Positions 17,070 through 24,157 of a stretch of DNA of 31,747 nt are shown here, piece by piece (position 1 is the stretch's first letter; every line of letters starts with the position of its first letter). The notes below the pieces were generated by a model that made no database searches, was not told the DNA's origin, and was given only the letters and a program-made list of their open reading frames with translations. The translations under genes and the position numbers were made by a program. Origin of the DNA: VFBF01 sp034440275 (GTDB lineage: Bacteria > Pseudomonadota > Alphaproteobacteria > Caulobacterales > Aquidulcibacteraceae); NCBI GenBank assembly GCA_034440275.1, contig JAWXBS010000127.1, positions 1-31,747 of the forward strand. Reading direction: 5' to 3'.

Positions 17070-17525
17070 ATGAACAAACATCTTCTCCTCGCGAGCCTCG
17101 CGCTCTCCGCCGTCCTGGCGGTTGCGCAGCCTGCGGAGGCCGCCCAGATCAAGGCCATGACTCACGCCTGGGGCGGTGAAACGACGGAGTGCTTCGAGCC
17201 CTCCCTCGACTTCGCCGAACCTGCGTTCGTGACGACCGACATGCAGCCGGCCGACAGCGATCTCTCCGGACCGGTTCTCGGTGTGGAAGATCTCGACGCC
17301 CTCGCGGGCGAAGGCATCGGCGACATCAACGTCATCACCGGCCAGACCCTCACGGCCATCACGGCTGGCAACACGATCATCGCGGGAACCGTGGGATCAG
17401 GGGCCATCACGCTCGATCAGAACGCCTTTTCCGGCTTCGACGGCATCGGCAACTTCGTGATCAACAGCGGCCACAACAACACGCTCCAGTCGAGCCTCAG
17501 CGTGAGCATCGTGCTCGCACCCTGA
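17070..17525 (+). CDS. Small secreted protein with Fap-like C-terminal motif
   Basis: A 151-residue protein with a clear signal peptide (MNKHLLLASLALSAVLAVA... ending near AEA at residue 24). Residues 73-82 read EDLDALAGEG, resembling the end of a double-glycine leader. The remainder is short, polar and beta-prone, ending with ITLDQNAFSGFDGIGNFVIN and SGHNNTLQSSLSVSI. That ending aligns with the C-terminus of the upstream repeat protein: NA(F/M)xGFxGI, then N(S/T)G, then Q. ATG 17070 has AGGA just upstream. It is followed 13 bases later by the C39-like peptidase. It may be a minor or nucleating subunit of the same fibre (inference). No named family is assigned. Confidence 0.8.
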   Translation: MNKHLLLASLALSAVLAVAQPAEAAQIKAMTHAWGGETTECFEPSLDFAEPAFVTTDMQPADSDLSGPVLGVEDLDALAGEGIGDINVITGQTLTAITAGNTIIAGTVGSGAITLDQNAFSGFDGIGNFVINSGHNNTLQSSLSVSIVLAP

Positions 17526-17538
17526 ACCAGAGGCTTCG

Positions 17539-18327
17539 ATGACAAGCGTTTCCACCTTCGACTTCGAACGCGCCGCTCCCCCTGCCCGCAAGGCCGGCGG
17601 GGGCGGACGCGCTTTCCTTCTCGCGGCGAGCCTGATGGTCGCCTCGACGACGAACGCGCACGCGGAGGTCCGCTTCCACAACGAGGCGGGCGGCAACTAC
17701 ACCTTCGGCGTCATGAGCTGGCGCGACATCCCGTTCCGCACCGTCGTGCGCCAGCAGTTCGACTTCAGCTGCGGATCGGCGGCGATCGCCACGCTCTTGC
17801 GTTTCCACTACGGGCGCGAAGTCAGCGAAACCATGGCCTTCCGTGCCATGTACGAGGCCGGCGACCAGGCCAAGATCCGCGAGATCGGCTTCTCCATGCT
17901 CGACATGAAGCGCTATCTGGAGTCGGTCGGCTACCGCGCCGATGGCTTCCGCATTTCGCTGGATCGCCTTGCACAGATGCGCGTTCCGGCCGTGGCGCTG
18001 ATCACGCGTGATGGTTACCGCCACTTCGTGGTCATCAAGGGCATGCGCGACGGCCGCGTGCTCGTCGGCGATCCCTCGCGCGGCCTCGAAATCCACGACC
18101 GTAAGGAATTCGAGGGCTGGTGGAACGGCATCGCGCTGGCGATCCGCTCGGGCCCCGGCGCCGAAGCCGACCTGCAGTTCGATCGCGAAAGCGACTGGCG
18201 CCCGTGGGCGGGCGCACCGGACTACGACACGCTGCCCCCGGCGCTCGACGCCGCCCAGCTCACCCGCGAACTGCCGACGCTCTACCAGATCACGCCGCCC
18301 TCGATCATCAACGGAGCGTTGCCATGA
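17539..18327 (+). CDS. C39-like cysteine peptidase, FapD-like
   Basis: A 262-residue papain-fold peptidase of the C39 (bacteriocin-processing) type. A hydrophobic segment at residues 25-42, ending NAHA, suggests export to the periplasm. Catalytic elements are visible: Gln73 and Cys78 in QFDFSCGSAA, His162 in GYRHFVVIKG and Asp178 in VGDPSRG. No ABC transporter domains are fused to it, unlike bacteriocin exporters. Free-standing exported C39 peptidases are known from the Pseudomonas fap operon (FapD), where the enzyme is needed for amyloid export. Here it lies between two small secreted proteins, and its stop overlaps the next start as ATGA. A likely role is processing of those neighbours (inference). 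Confidence 0.88.
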   Translation: MTSVSTFDFERAAPPARKAGGGGRAFLLAASLMVASTTNAHAEVRFHNEAGGNYTFGVMSWRDIPFRTVVRQQFDFSCGSAAIATLLRFHYGREVSETMAFRAMYEAGDQAKIREIGFSMLDMKRYLESVGYRADGFRISLDRLAQMRVPAVALITRDGYRHFVVIKGMRDGRVLVGDPSRGLEIHDRKEFEGWWNGIALAIRSGPGAEADLQFDRESDWRPWAGAPDYDTLPPALDAAQLTRELPTLYQITPPSIINGALP

Positions 18328-18884
18328 ACCGCCGCACGAGCCTTCTGCGCGCCGCGGCCGTTTTGGCGGTCGTGACCGTCGCGCCGCTCTCGGTCGCGCA
18401 CGCCGATCCGTTTGAAGACTGCGAGATCGCCGAAGACGCCGAACTCGCCGATGCGCGCGGCGGATTCATCACGGCTGGCGGCGTCACCTTCGATCTCGGC
18501 GCAGTGATTTCCACCTGGCGCAACGGCGCACTCGCGCTGCAGACGGTGCTGAACTGGTCGCCGACCGGCGTGACCACCGCGCATTCCACCGGCGCGCCCG
18601 CGCCCGGCGACGTGATCTCGGCAGGCCTGCCGGTGCTCACCGCCAGCGGCGGCGTCGCCATCACCGATCCCGACGGCGCCACCACGGTGCTGCACATGAC
18701 CGGCGACGGCCAGTTCATCAATACCGTCATCACTGCGCAGTCGAACCAGGTGATCGCCCAGGACATCGCCGTGACCATCACACTGCCCGGTTTCGACGCC
18801 GTGCAGACAGGCTTCCTGAGCGACAAGATGGGCATCCGCCTGAACGCGGAACTGAACGACCTGCTGTCGACGGTCGGGAACTGA
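18324..18884 (+). CDS. Secreted protein with double-glycine-like motif
   Basis: A 186-residue protein with a signal peptide (cleavage near AHA-D, residue 27). Residues 40-47 read ELADARGG, fitting the ELxxIxGG leader end cut by C39 peptidases, except that Ala replaces the usual Ile/Val at -4. The remainder is rich in Gly, Thr, Val and Ile and predicted to be beta-rich. A region at 128-154 (GDGQFINTVITAQSNQ, then IAVTITL) loosely aligns with the C-terminal motif of the 151-residue protein. It is translationally coupled to the C39-like peptidase by an ATGA overlap. By gene order it occupies the FapE position after FapD, but I cannot claim sequence identity with FapE. Confidence 0.78.
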   Translation: MNRRTSLLRAAAVLAVVTVAPLSVAHADPFEDCEIAEDAELADARGGFITAGGVTFDLGAVISTWRNGALALQTVLNWSPTGVTTAHSTGAPAPGDVISAGLPVLTASGGVAITDPDGATTVLHMTGDGQFINTVITAQSNQVIAQDIAVTITLPGFDAVQTGFLSDKMGIRLNAELNDLLSTVGN

Positions 18885-18905
18885 CGAACGCAAGAGTGAA
18901 ACTCC

Positions 18906-18927
18906 CTCCCTCTCGATAAAGAGGGAG
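18906..18927 (+). terminator. Stem-loop after the secreted-protein operon
   Basis: CTCCCTCT (18906-18913) and AGAGGGAG (18920-18927) form a perfect 8-bp stem with a 6-base loop, 22 bases after the last gene of the run. No T-tract follows, so it is at best a weak or RNA-stabilising end rather than a classical intrinsic terminator. Confidence 0.35.
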
Positions 18928-18984
18928 CAGACACGCCGCGACCGTATTTCGCCGGCTGCAGACACCAGACTTGGTTCAATGAGT

Positions 18985-19137
18985 TTCGTCATGCCGGGGC
19001 GGCCAAAGTCCGAAACCGCCTGCGCGGCCGTAGCCGCTTCGGCGGGGCGAAGGCCCGGGACCTAGGGGTTCAAGCGAACCATCTCACCCAGCCCCCTAGA
19101 TTCCGGATCAACGCTTCGCATTGTCCGGAATGACGAA
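18985..19137. repeat. Palindromic intergenic repeat element
   Basis: A 153-base non-coding segment bounded by inverted ends TTCGTCATGCCGG (18985-18997) and CCGGAATGACGAA (19125-19137), matching at 12 of 13 positions. Inside, ATTCCGGA (19100-19107) and TCCGGAAT (19124-19131) form an 8-bp hairpin, and GGGACCTAGGGG faces CCCCCTAGA. The GTCATNCCGG ends and the GGGACCTAGGGG core resemble dispersed intergenic repeats of alphaproteobacterial genomes. No second copy was noticed in this window. Confidence 0.6.
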
Positions 19138-19175
19138 GTCGGGTTTTCGCCGAAAGCAGTCATTCCAAGGAATTG

Positions 19176-19183
19176 TTAACCAT
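19176..19183 (+). promoter_or_regulatory. CtrA-like half-site
   Basis: TTAACCAT is an exact match to the CtrA half-site consensus known from Caulobacter. It is 20 bases upstream of the response-regulator start codon, so it would overlap or follow the promoter. Cell-cycle control is an inference. Confidence 0.4.
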
Positions 19184-19203
19184 AGGGCCGCCTACGGTCT
19201 CCC

Positions 19204-19707
19204 GTGAAGTTCGACCAACTCAGCGCCGTCGTCGCCGACGACCAAAGAACGTCGCGCGGTGTCGTGACGGAGATCCTGCGCTCAGTTGGGATGCGCGACA
19301 TCCGACATGCGGGCGACGGCGCAGAGGCCCTTCACCTGTGCATGGCGCGGCGTCCCTCGTTCGTTCTGATTGACCTTGAGATGTCCAACGATGGCATCAG
19401 ATCTTTGCGTCAGATTCGGAGAAGCGAATGTCATGGTCTGCGCCGTGTCCCGGTCACCATGCTGACAGCGGCAGCGACACGATCAATCGTCGAGTCGATG
19501 CGCGACGCTGGCGCCAACGAAATCATCGTTAAGCCGCTGACGACCGCCAAGCTGCTGGGGCGCATCCAAAACAGTCTTTTGCATACTCGGCCTTTTGTCG
19601 ACTGCACGTCCTACGTCGGACCAGAGCGACGCCGCACGAACAGTCAGCCGTATCGCGGTCCCTTCCGGCGTGAGTCTGATGGTCTAAGCGACGTAATGGA
19701 GATTTAG
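19204..19707 (+). CDS. CheY-like response regulator, receiver domain only
   Basis: A 167-residue protein with one receiver domain: acidic pair Asp12/Asp13, phosphoacceptor Asp57 in VLIDLEM, Thr88 and Lys110 in IVKPLT. The tail (about 137-158) has YVGPERRR and YRGPFRRES, a basic extension seen on other stand-alone alphaproteobacterial receivers. There is no DNA-binding or enzymatic output domain, so it acts by protein contact or in a phosphorelay. The start is GTG at 19204. The GAF-PAS gene begins 3 bases after its stop, so the two are very likely co-transcribed. The TTAACCAT upstream suggests CtrA input. Confidence 0.9.
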   Translation: MKFDQLSAVVADDQRTSRGVVTEILRSVGMRDIRHAGDGAEALHLCMARRPSFVLIDLEMSNDGIRSLRQIRRSECHGLRRVPVTMLTAAATRSIVESMRDAGANEIIVKPLTTAKLLGRIQNSLLHTRPFVDCTSYVGPERRRTNSQPYRGPFRRESDGLSDVMEI

Positions 19708-19710
19708 AAA

Positions 19711-20664
19711 ATGGCACGCGCTCCATACCCACTCGATGAGGCCACACGTCTTGACGCCCTGATGAGGGCAGCGATTCTCGACACCGAGGCGGAGCAATAC
19801 TTCGAGGACATTGTCGATTCGGTTCAGCAAGTCGTTTCGGCGCCGATCGTGCTCATTTCGATGGTCGATGAGTGGCGGCAATGGTTCAAGGCGCGACGCG
19901 GTCTGGATGTGCAAGAGACGCCGCGCGACCAGGCGTTTTGCGCGCATGCCATCCTGAGCGATGTGACGCTGATCGTGCAGGACTCGCGTCAGGATGGCCG
20001 TTTCCAAGACAATCCCCTCGTAACCGGCGAACCCCGCGTGATCGCATACGCCGGCGCGCCCATCGTGCTGGAGAACGGAGCGCGCCTTGGCACCGTGTGT
20101 GCGATCGATCAGACGCCGCGCCAATGGTCGGCGGCAGAAATCGCCCACTTGGAACGCAACGCTCGTCTGGTTGCCCGACATATCGATGCGCGCCGCGCCC
20201 ATCTTGAGCAGGATCGGCAGCGCTTTCTGGAAATGGCCTTGGCTCGAGCGGAACTTCGCTACCAGTCAGTCTTGGAATCGATGTCGGAAGGCATGGTCGT
20301 ACACGGCGTAAGCGGCGCGATCATCGATTCCAACCCGGCCGCCGCCCACATCCTTGGCGTTTCCGAGGACCAGCTCTTTGGGCGGGTCTCTAAAGATCCC
20401 GCCTGGCGCGCCATCAAGACAAGCGGTGACGATTTCCCCGGCGACGAGCATCCCGCGATGGTGACACTGCGAACGGGGATCCCGCAGCATGGCGTGATCA
20501 TGGGAGTCGAGACGCAGAAGGGCGAGCGCCGCTGGCTCAGCATCAATTCGTATCCTGTGCGCCGCCCTTCCGACGGCGCTATTCATCAGGTCGTCGCCGT
20601 CTTCCGTATCGTTGAAATGAACGCCGCAACGATTGAGAAATCCGCGAGAGCGAGCGGCTCATAA
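19711..20664 (+). CDS. GAF-PAS sensory protein without output domain
   Basis: A 317-residue cytoplasmic protein. The N-terminal GAF domain (about 20-165) has the pattern FDxIV-like EDIVDSVQQVVSAPIVLISMVD, then CAHAI and LGTVCAID. A helical linker (about 165-190) leads to a PAS domain (about 187-305, RYQSVLESMSEGMVVHG...NPAAAHILGVSEDQLFG). No histidine kinase, GGDEF, EAL or HTH region follows; it ends shortly after the PAS. The ribosome site GGAG at 19698-19701 lies inside the end of the response regulator gene. It may sense a ligand and modulate the adjacent receiver through an unlinked kinase (inference). A downstream truncation is possible, but no remnant is seen. Confidence 0.85.
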   Translation: MARAPYPLDEATRLDALMRAAILDTEAEQYFEDIVDSVQQVVSAPIVLISMVDEWRQWFKARRGLDVQETPRDQAFCAHAILSDVTLIVQDSRQDGRFQDNPLVTGEPRVIAYAGAPIVLENGARLGTVCAIDQTPRQWSAAEIAHLERNARLVARHIDARRAHLEQDRQRFLEMALARAELRYQSVLESMSEGMVVHGVSGAIIDSNPAAAHILGVSEDQLFGRVSKDPAWRAIKTSGDDFPGDEHPAMVTLRTGIPQHGVIMGVETQKGERRWLSINSYPVRRPSDGAIHQVVAVFRIVEMNAATIEKSARASGS

Positions 20665-20779
20665 GGGCCAGTATCGGAAGTCTGTCGCCAAATTGCACAG
20701 CGGTCCTTCTCCCCCTCACGGCGTAAAATTACAGCGCGTTAGGGTGATCGCGGACTCCTTCATCCCTCGCTTTCGGGCG

Positions 20780-20809
20780 CGCCGGCTGACCGCCGGCGTT
20801 TTTCTTTTC
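20780..20809 (+). terminator. Intrinsic terminator after the GAF-PAS gene
   Basis: CGCCGGC (20780-20786), loop TGACC, and GCCGGCG (20792-20798) form a perfect 7-bp GC stem followed by TTTTTCTTTT. It lies about 115 bases after the GAF-PAS stop, so that transcript has a long 3' end or a small RNA ends here. Confidence 0.75.
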
Positions 20810-20951
20810 ATGGCGCACAAGGGGTCGGCAGGATGCCGACGCTCGCGGTGAACTTTTTTCACCCAAACAATCCGACCGGGTCGCGACCTCCCTGACACTC
20901 CGCCTCACGTTTCGCCGGGATGGTCCCGTCGTCACGAAGAGGAGAACCGAG

Positions 20952-21446
20952 ATGCAGATCGCCCGCCCGCTACGCCATCGTCGCAGCGCCTACGCCGCCG
21001 CCGCGCGCGACCTGCATCTGTGGCTGCTCCAGGTGATGGCGTGGCTGATGGCGCGCGTGCGCCCGCCACGTTTCCTGCGGCTCGATTTTCAGCGTGACAT
21101 CCGCAAGGCGCGCCGCGAGATCCGCATGCTCGTCTTCCTGAGCATGTGTTCGCGCATGACGTTCCGCGTCGACAGGCCGGTGTTTACGGTCAGGCCGCAC
21201 GGCATGCGTGGTTACCGACGCCGCCGACTACGGCTGCTGCGCGCCTATATGCGCGGCATCGCACTGCGCACCGTCCGCGACATGCGCGACGCCCTGCGTG
21301 ACTTCGACAAGACCGTCGGCCGCGCGATCGCGCGCCTGCCCAAGAAAGGCGGCGTGCCCGGCGCCATCGTCACGGTTCTGGCTGTGACGATCGCTTCGAG
21401 CACAAACGCGCCCGCACCTGCCTCTGTGGCTGCAGACACGTCATGA
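20952..21446 (+). CDS. Arg-rich protein of unknown function
   Basis: A 164-residue protein I do not recognise. ATG 20952 is preceded by AGAGGAG, seven bases away, a good ribosome site. It is strongly basic, with many Arg clusters such as YRRRRLRLLR, predicted largely helical, with a mildly hydrophobic stretch at residues 21-36 and another at 134-149 (GVPGAIVTVLAVTIASS), then an Ala/Pro tail. It could attach to the inner membrane by amphipathic helices. It converges on the FapF-like gene and has no evident operon partner. Coding status is supported by the ribosome site and by its position after a terminator, not by homology. Confidence 0.6.
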   Translation: MQIARPLRHRRSAYAAAARDLHLWLLQVMAWLMARVRPPRFLRLDFQRDIRKARREIRMLVFLSMCSRMTFRVDRPVFTVRPHGMRGYRRRRLRLLRAYMRGIALRTVRDMRDALRDFDKTVGRAIARLPKKGGVPGAIVTVLAVTIASSTNAPAPASVAADTS

Positions 21447-21455
21447 CTATCGAAA

Positions 21456-21559
21456 CCGGACCGCGCACCTCCCGGTGCGCATGGCCATGCCAAAGCCACG
21501 CGAGATTCCTCGGAATCTGGCGGCGCCTCCGTATGCGCAGCAGGAGCTGCGCGGTCCGG
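21456..21559. other. Highly structured intergenic segment
   Basis: CCGGACCGCGCA (21456-21467) and TGCGCGGTCCGG (21548-21559) are perfect 12-bp inverted arms enclosing smaller hairpins: GCGCACC/GGTGCGC (21463-21480), AGATTC/GAATCT with a CTCG loop (21503-21518), and GCGCAGC/GCTGCGC with an AGGA loop (21535-21552). The outer stem and two inner hairpins share bases, so they are alternatives. This could be a structured 3' end, a small RNA or a repeat relic. No coding sequence was found here. Confidence 0.45.
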
Positions 21560-21612
21560 CCCGATAACCGCGCCTGATCCCTGACCCGTAATGCGACTGA
21601 AGCAGCGCAAAG

Positions 21613-21638
21613 AAAAAGGGCCCGGTCGCCCGGGCCCT
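21613..21638 (-). terminator. Intrinsic terminator of the FapF-like gene
   Basis: Read on the minus strand, AGGGCCCGG, loop GCGA, CCGGGCCCT forms a 9-bp stem followed directly by TTTTTCTTT. It lies 27 bases after the FapF-like stop codon. Confidence 0.85.
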
Positions 21639-21664
21639 CAGTCGTTCGGTGTTGCGGGGAAAGC

Positions 21665-23149
21665 TCACCAGGGGGTGATGCGCTCCCACAGCGAGCGGGT
21701 GTTGCGGGCCTCGCGGCGCGATTCGGAACGACGCCCTTCGGCGCGGTCCGGACGGTTGAAGAGCTGCACGCCGAAAGGCACGCGGGCCGAGACGCGGACG
21801 TCGGGGCTGTCCTTGGTCGCGCCGATCTCGACGCTGGTGGCGATCGTCGTGGAGGGCGTCATCCGGTACGACATGCCGAACTGGAAGCCGCCGATGTGGA
21901 GCGCAGGCGAGCGTTGCTGGGTGCCGCCGATCTCGGTCTTCGTCTCGGTGAGGTACTGGTGCTGGTAGCCGAGCGAGTACGAGAAGCGCTGGTTCAGGGC
22001 GAAGCCGAAGCCGAAGCCCGCACCGATGGAGTCGCCCGGGTTCACCGAACCGATGAAGGCGCCGCCGATCGAGCGGTCGAAGGATTCAGGCGGCGTGTAC
22101 ATGTACGAAAGGTTGCCGAAGAGAACGACCGGATCGGACGGGATCATCACCGACAGGGTCGGCGATATGCCCCAGAAGCCAGAGCCCACCGGCAGTTCTT
22201 CCGCCACGCCAAAGGCGTCACGGTGCACTTCGAAGGGCGAAAGGCCGGTGTCGGACTTCACCCGCAGGCCCGCGACGTAAACGGGTTTGCCGGGATAGGA
22301 GCGGTTGATCTGGTACCGGAGCGAGGCTTCCACGTCGCCGATGCCCGAACCGTCCAGTTCCTGGACGCTGGTGACGGTGGTGTTGCGCTGCGCGAGGGTC
22401 GTGATCCGGTCGTTGCGCTTGACGTACGGCAGGCGGAGTTCCGCTTCGAGACGTTTCGTGATGCCGTATCGGGCCGCAACGGATGTGACGATCGTGTCGC
22501 GATCGGCGTCGTTGGCCTCGATGAGCCCGACCTGAATGCCGGTAACGATTTCCACACCACGATAGACGAGGCGGTTCGACGAAGAGCGCGTGTAGTCGAA
22601 GGAAGCATCGACGGTGAGGCGGCCGGGAGGAGTCAAAACCCCCTGTCCTTCCGGCAGCGCGGCCACGATCGGCGGCGCTTCGGCGACCGGAGGCGCCTCG
22701 CCCACGGGTCGCAGGGGCGGCGCGCTGGTCACAGCGGCGTCGGCGGAGGCCGGCTGGTTAAGCAGGATCAACCCATCGCTGGCGCCCATGCCCGCCATGA
22801 CGACGGGACCGAGCGGATTGGCGGGGGCGCCTGACGCGCGCATCGCTTCGAGGGTCTCGAGCGGCGCGGTGCGGAGCGCCTCGATCTCCTTCAGCTGTTC
22901 CTGGATCAGGAACGACTGCTGCTGAAGGCGCGAGCGCTGCTCATCGAGAGCCCGTTCCTGTTGCGACAGCCGGTTTTCCTGCTGCGACAGGCGGTCGGAA
23001 AGGCGTTGAAGTTCAATGGCGACGTCGGTTTGCCCGGCGGCATACGCCGGCGTTCCGCCGATCGCGGTGAAGATAGCGAGGGCCGCCGTCGCGCCGGCGA
23101 TCGTGCGTCGCCAGCTAGCGGTTTTCGTCCTCTTGGTGTCATTTTGCAT
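21665..23149 (-). CDS. Outer-membrane beta-barrel with coiled coil, FapF-like
   Basis: A 494-residue protein. The signal peptide (about 1-37, ending PAYA) is followed by a Gln/Leu-rich coiled coil (about 43-95: LSQQENRLSQQERALDEQ), then a Pro/Ala linker. From about residue 170 there is a beta-barrel with alternating strands, starting VLTPPGRLTVDASFDYTRSS and continuing with NRLVYRGVEIV, ANDADRDT and ARYGITKRLEAELRLPY. This layout (signal, trimerising coiled coil, barrel) and the LTPxGxL...SSxNRLxxxGVEI...DADRD pattern match what I know of FapF, the pore that exports Pseudomonas Fap amyloid. It ends in an Arg-rich tail and a final Trp. It has its own terminator and lies on the opposite strand, about 2.8 kb from the C39-like gene. 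A generic transporter annotation is the alternative. Confidence 0.82.
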   Translation of the reverse strand: MQNDTKRTKTASWRRTIAGATAALAIFTAIGGTPAYAAGQTDVAIELQRLSDRLSQQENRLSQQERALDEQRSRLQQQSFLIQEQLKEIEALRTAPLETLEAMRASGAPANPLGPVVMAGMGASDGLILLNQPASADAAVTSAPPLRPVGEAPPVAEAPPIVAALPEGQGVLTPPGRLTVDASFDYTRSSSNRLVYRGVEIVTGIQVGLIEANDADRDTIVTSVAARYGITKRLEAELRLPYVKRNDRITTLAQRNTTVTSVQELDGSGIGDVEASLRYQINRSYPGKPVYVAGLRVKSDTGLSPFEVHRDAFGVAEELPVGSGFWGISPTLSVMIPSDPVVLFGNLSYMYTPPESFDRSIGGAFIGSVNPGDSIGAGFGFGFALNQRFSYSLGYQHQYLTETKTEIGGTQQRSPALHIGGFQFGMSYRMTPSTTIATSVEIGATKDSPDVRVSARVPFGVQLFNRPDRAEGRRSESRREARNTRSLWERITPW

Positions 23150-23206
23150 CTGCGCTCACCCTGCAAGAAGCCTGATCGGAGGCCGCTGTGCAGGAAGCGC
23201 GCCGCG

Positions 23207-24109
23207 CTAGCCTCTTACGGGAAAACCGCCGGCCTTGCTGACCATGCCCGGGGTGACCTTTCCGAGCGCAGCGCCGATGAACTTCGCCGTATCGATCGCG
23301 CCCGCGAGGTCGACTCCGGTGGAAATCCCCATTCGTTCAAAAAGGTAAACGAGATCTTCGGTCGGCACGTTGCCTGCAGCGCCCGGCGCGAACGGACAGC
23401 CGCCGACCCCGGCGAGCGATCCGTCAATAACCTTTACGCCGCATTCATAAGCGGCGAGCGCGTTCGCAAGAGCGGTGTTGCGCGTGTTGTGAAAGTGCGC
23501 GCGCAGTTGAACCTGCGGCGCAGACGCCTTCGCCTTGCCGAAGAGCTCGCGCACCTGGGACGGCACGCCCACGCCGATGGTGTCGGCGAGCGCCACCTCG
23601 AATACGCCCGCGTCAGCCGCGCGACGCACGAGGTCGTTAACCGTCTCGGCAGGTGCCTCGCCTTCGAACGGACAGCCGAACGCGACGCTGATCGTCGCCG
23701 ATACTCTGATGTTTGCGCCCGTTGCGAGCGCAGTAACTTCTGTCAACGCGTCAACCAGGCCGAGCATGGGCGCGCCACTGTTGCGCATGGCGAACGCATC
23801 GGACGCAGCGAGCACGAAGTTAACTTCCCTGGCGCCCGCCTCCGCCGCCCGCTCGAAGCCGCGACGGTTGAGCGCGAGCGCGATGTAGGTGACGCCGTCA
23901 TTCTTCGGCAGCCCGGCCATGACCTCGGCGGCGTCCGCCATCTGCGGCACCTTCTTGGGATTAACGAAGCTCGCGACTTCCATTCGCCTCAAGCCGGCAG
24001 CGACCGACCGCGATATGAGTTCGAGCTTCTGTTCGGTCGAGAGGTGTTCGGGCTCGTTCTGGAGTCCGTCCCGGGCGCTGACCTCGACGAGTTCCACGGC
24101 ATTCATCAT
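23207..24109 (-). CDS. mvaB: Hydroxymethylglutaryl-CoA lyase
   Basis: A 300-residue TIM-barrel lyase. It splits HMG-CoA into acetoacetate and acetyl-CoA, the last step of leucine degradation. The N-terminal EVSARDGLQNE has the catalytic Arg13 and metal-binding Asp14. His205 and His207 lie in RAHFHNTRN, and the active-site loop GVGGCPFAPGAAGN holds Cys238. The start is ATG at 24109 or the adjacent ATG at 24106. It fits with the bkd operon in this window, though the two are 9 kb apart. Confidence 0.92.
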   Translation of the reverse strand: MMNAVELVEVSARDGLQNEPEHLSTEQKLELISRSVAAGLRRMEVASFVNPKKVPQMADAAEVMAGLPKNDGVTYIALALNRRGFERAAEAGAREVNFVLAASDAFAMRNSGAPMLGLVDALTEVTALATGANIRVSATISVAFGCPFEGEAPAETVNDLVRRAADAGVFEVALADTIGVGVPSQVRELFGKAKASAPQVQLRAHFHNTRNTALANALAAYECGVKVIDGSLAGVGGCPFAPGAAGNVPTEDLVYLFERMGISTGVDLAGAIDTAKFIGAALGKVTPGMVSKAGGFPVRG

Positions 24110-24157
24110 GGGAAGACACCTAAGGATTCGAGCCGCTTCGGGAAAGCGACGATAACC

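Noticed and set aside
21665..23149. Generic phenol-degradation (MetA-like) transporter
   Set aside because: The coiled coil before the barrel and the GVEI/DADRD pattern fit FapF better, though a search is needed to be certain.
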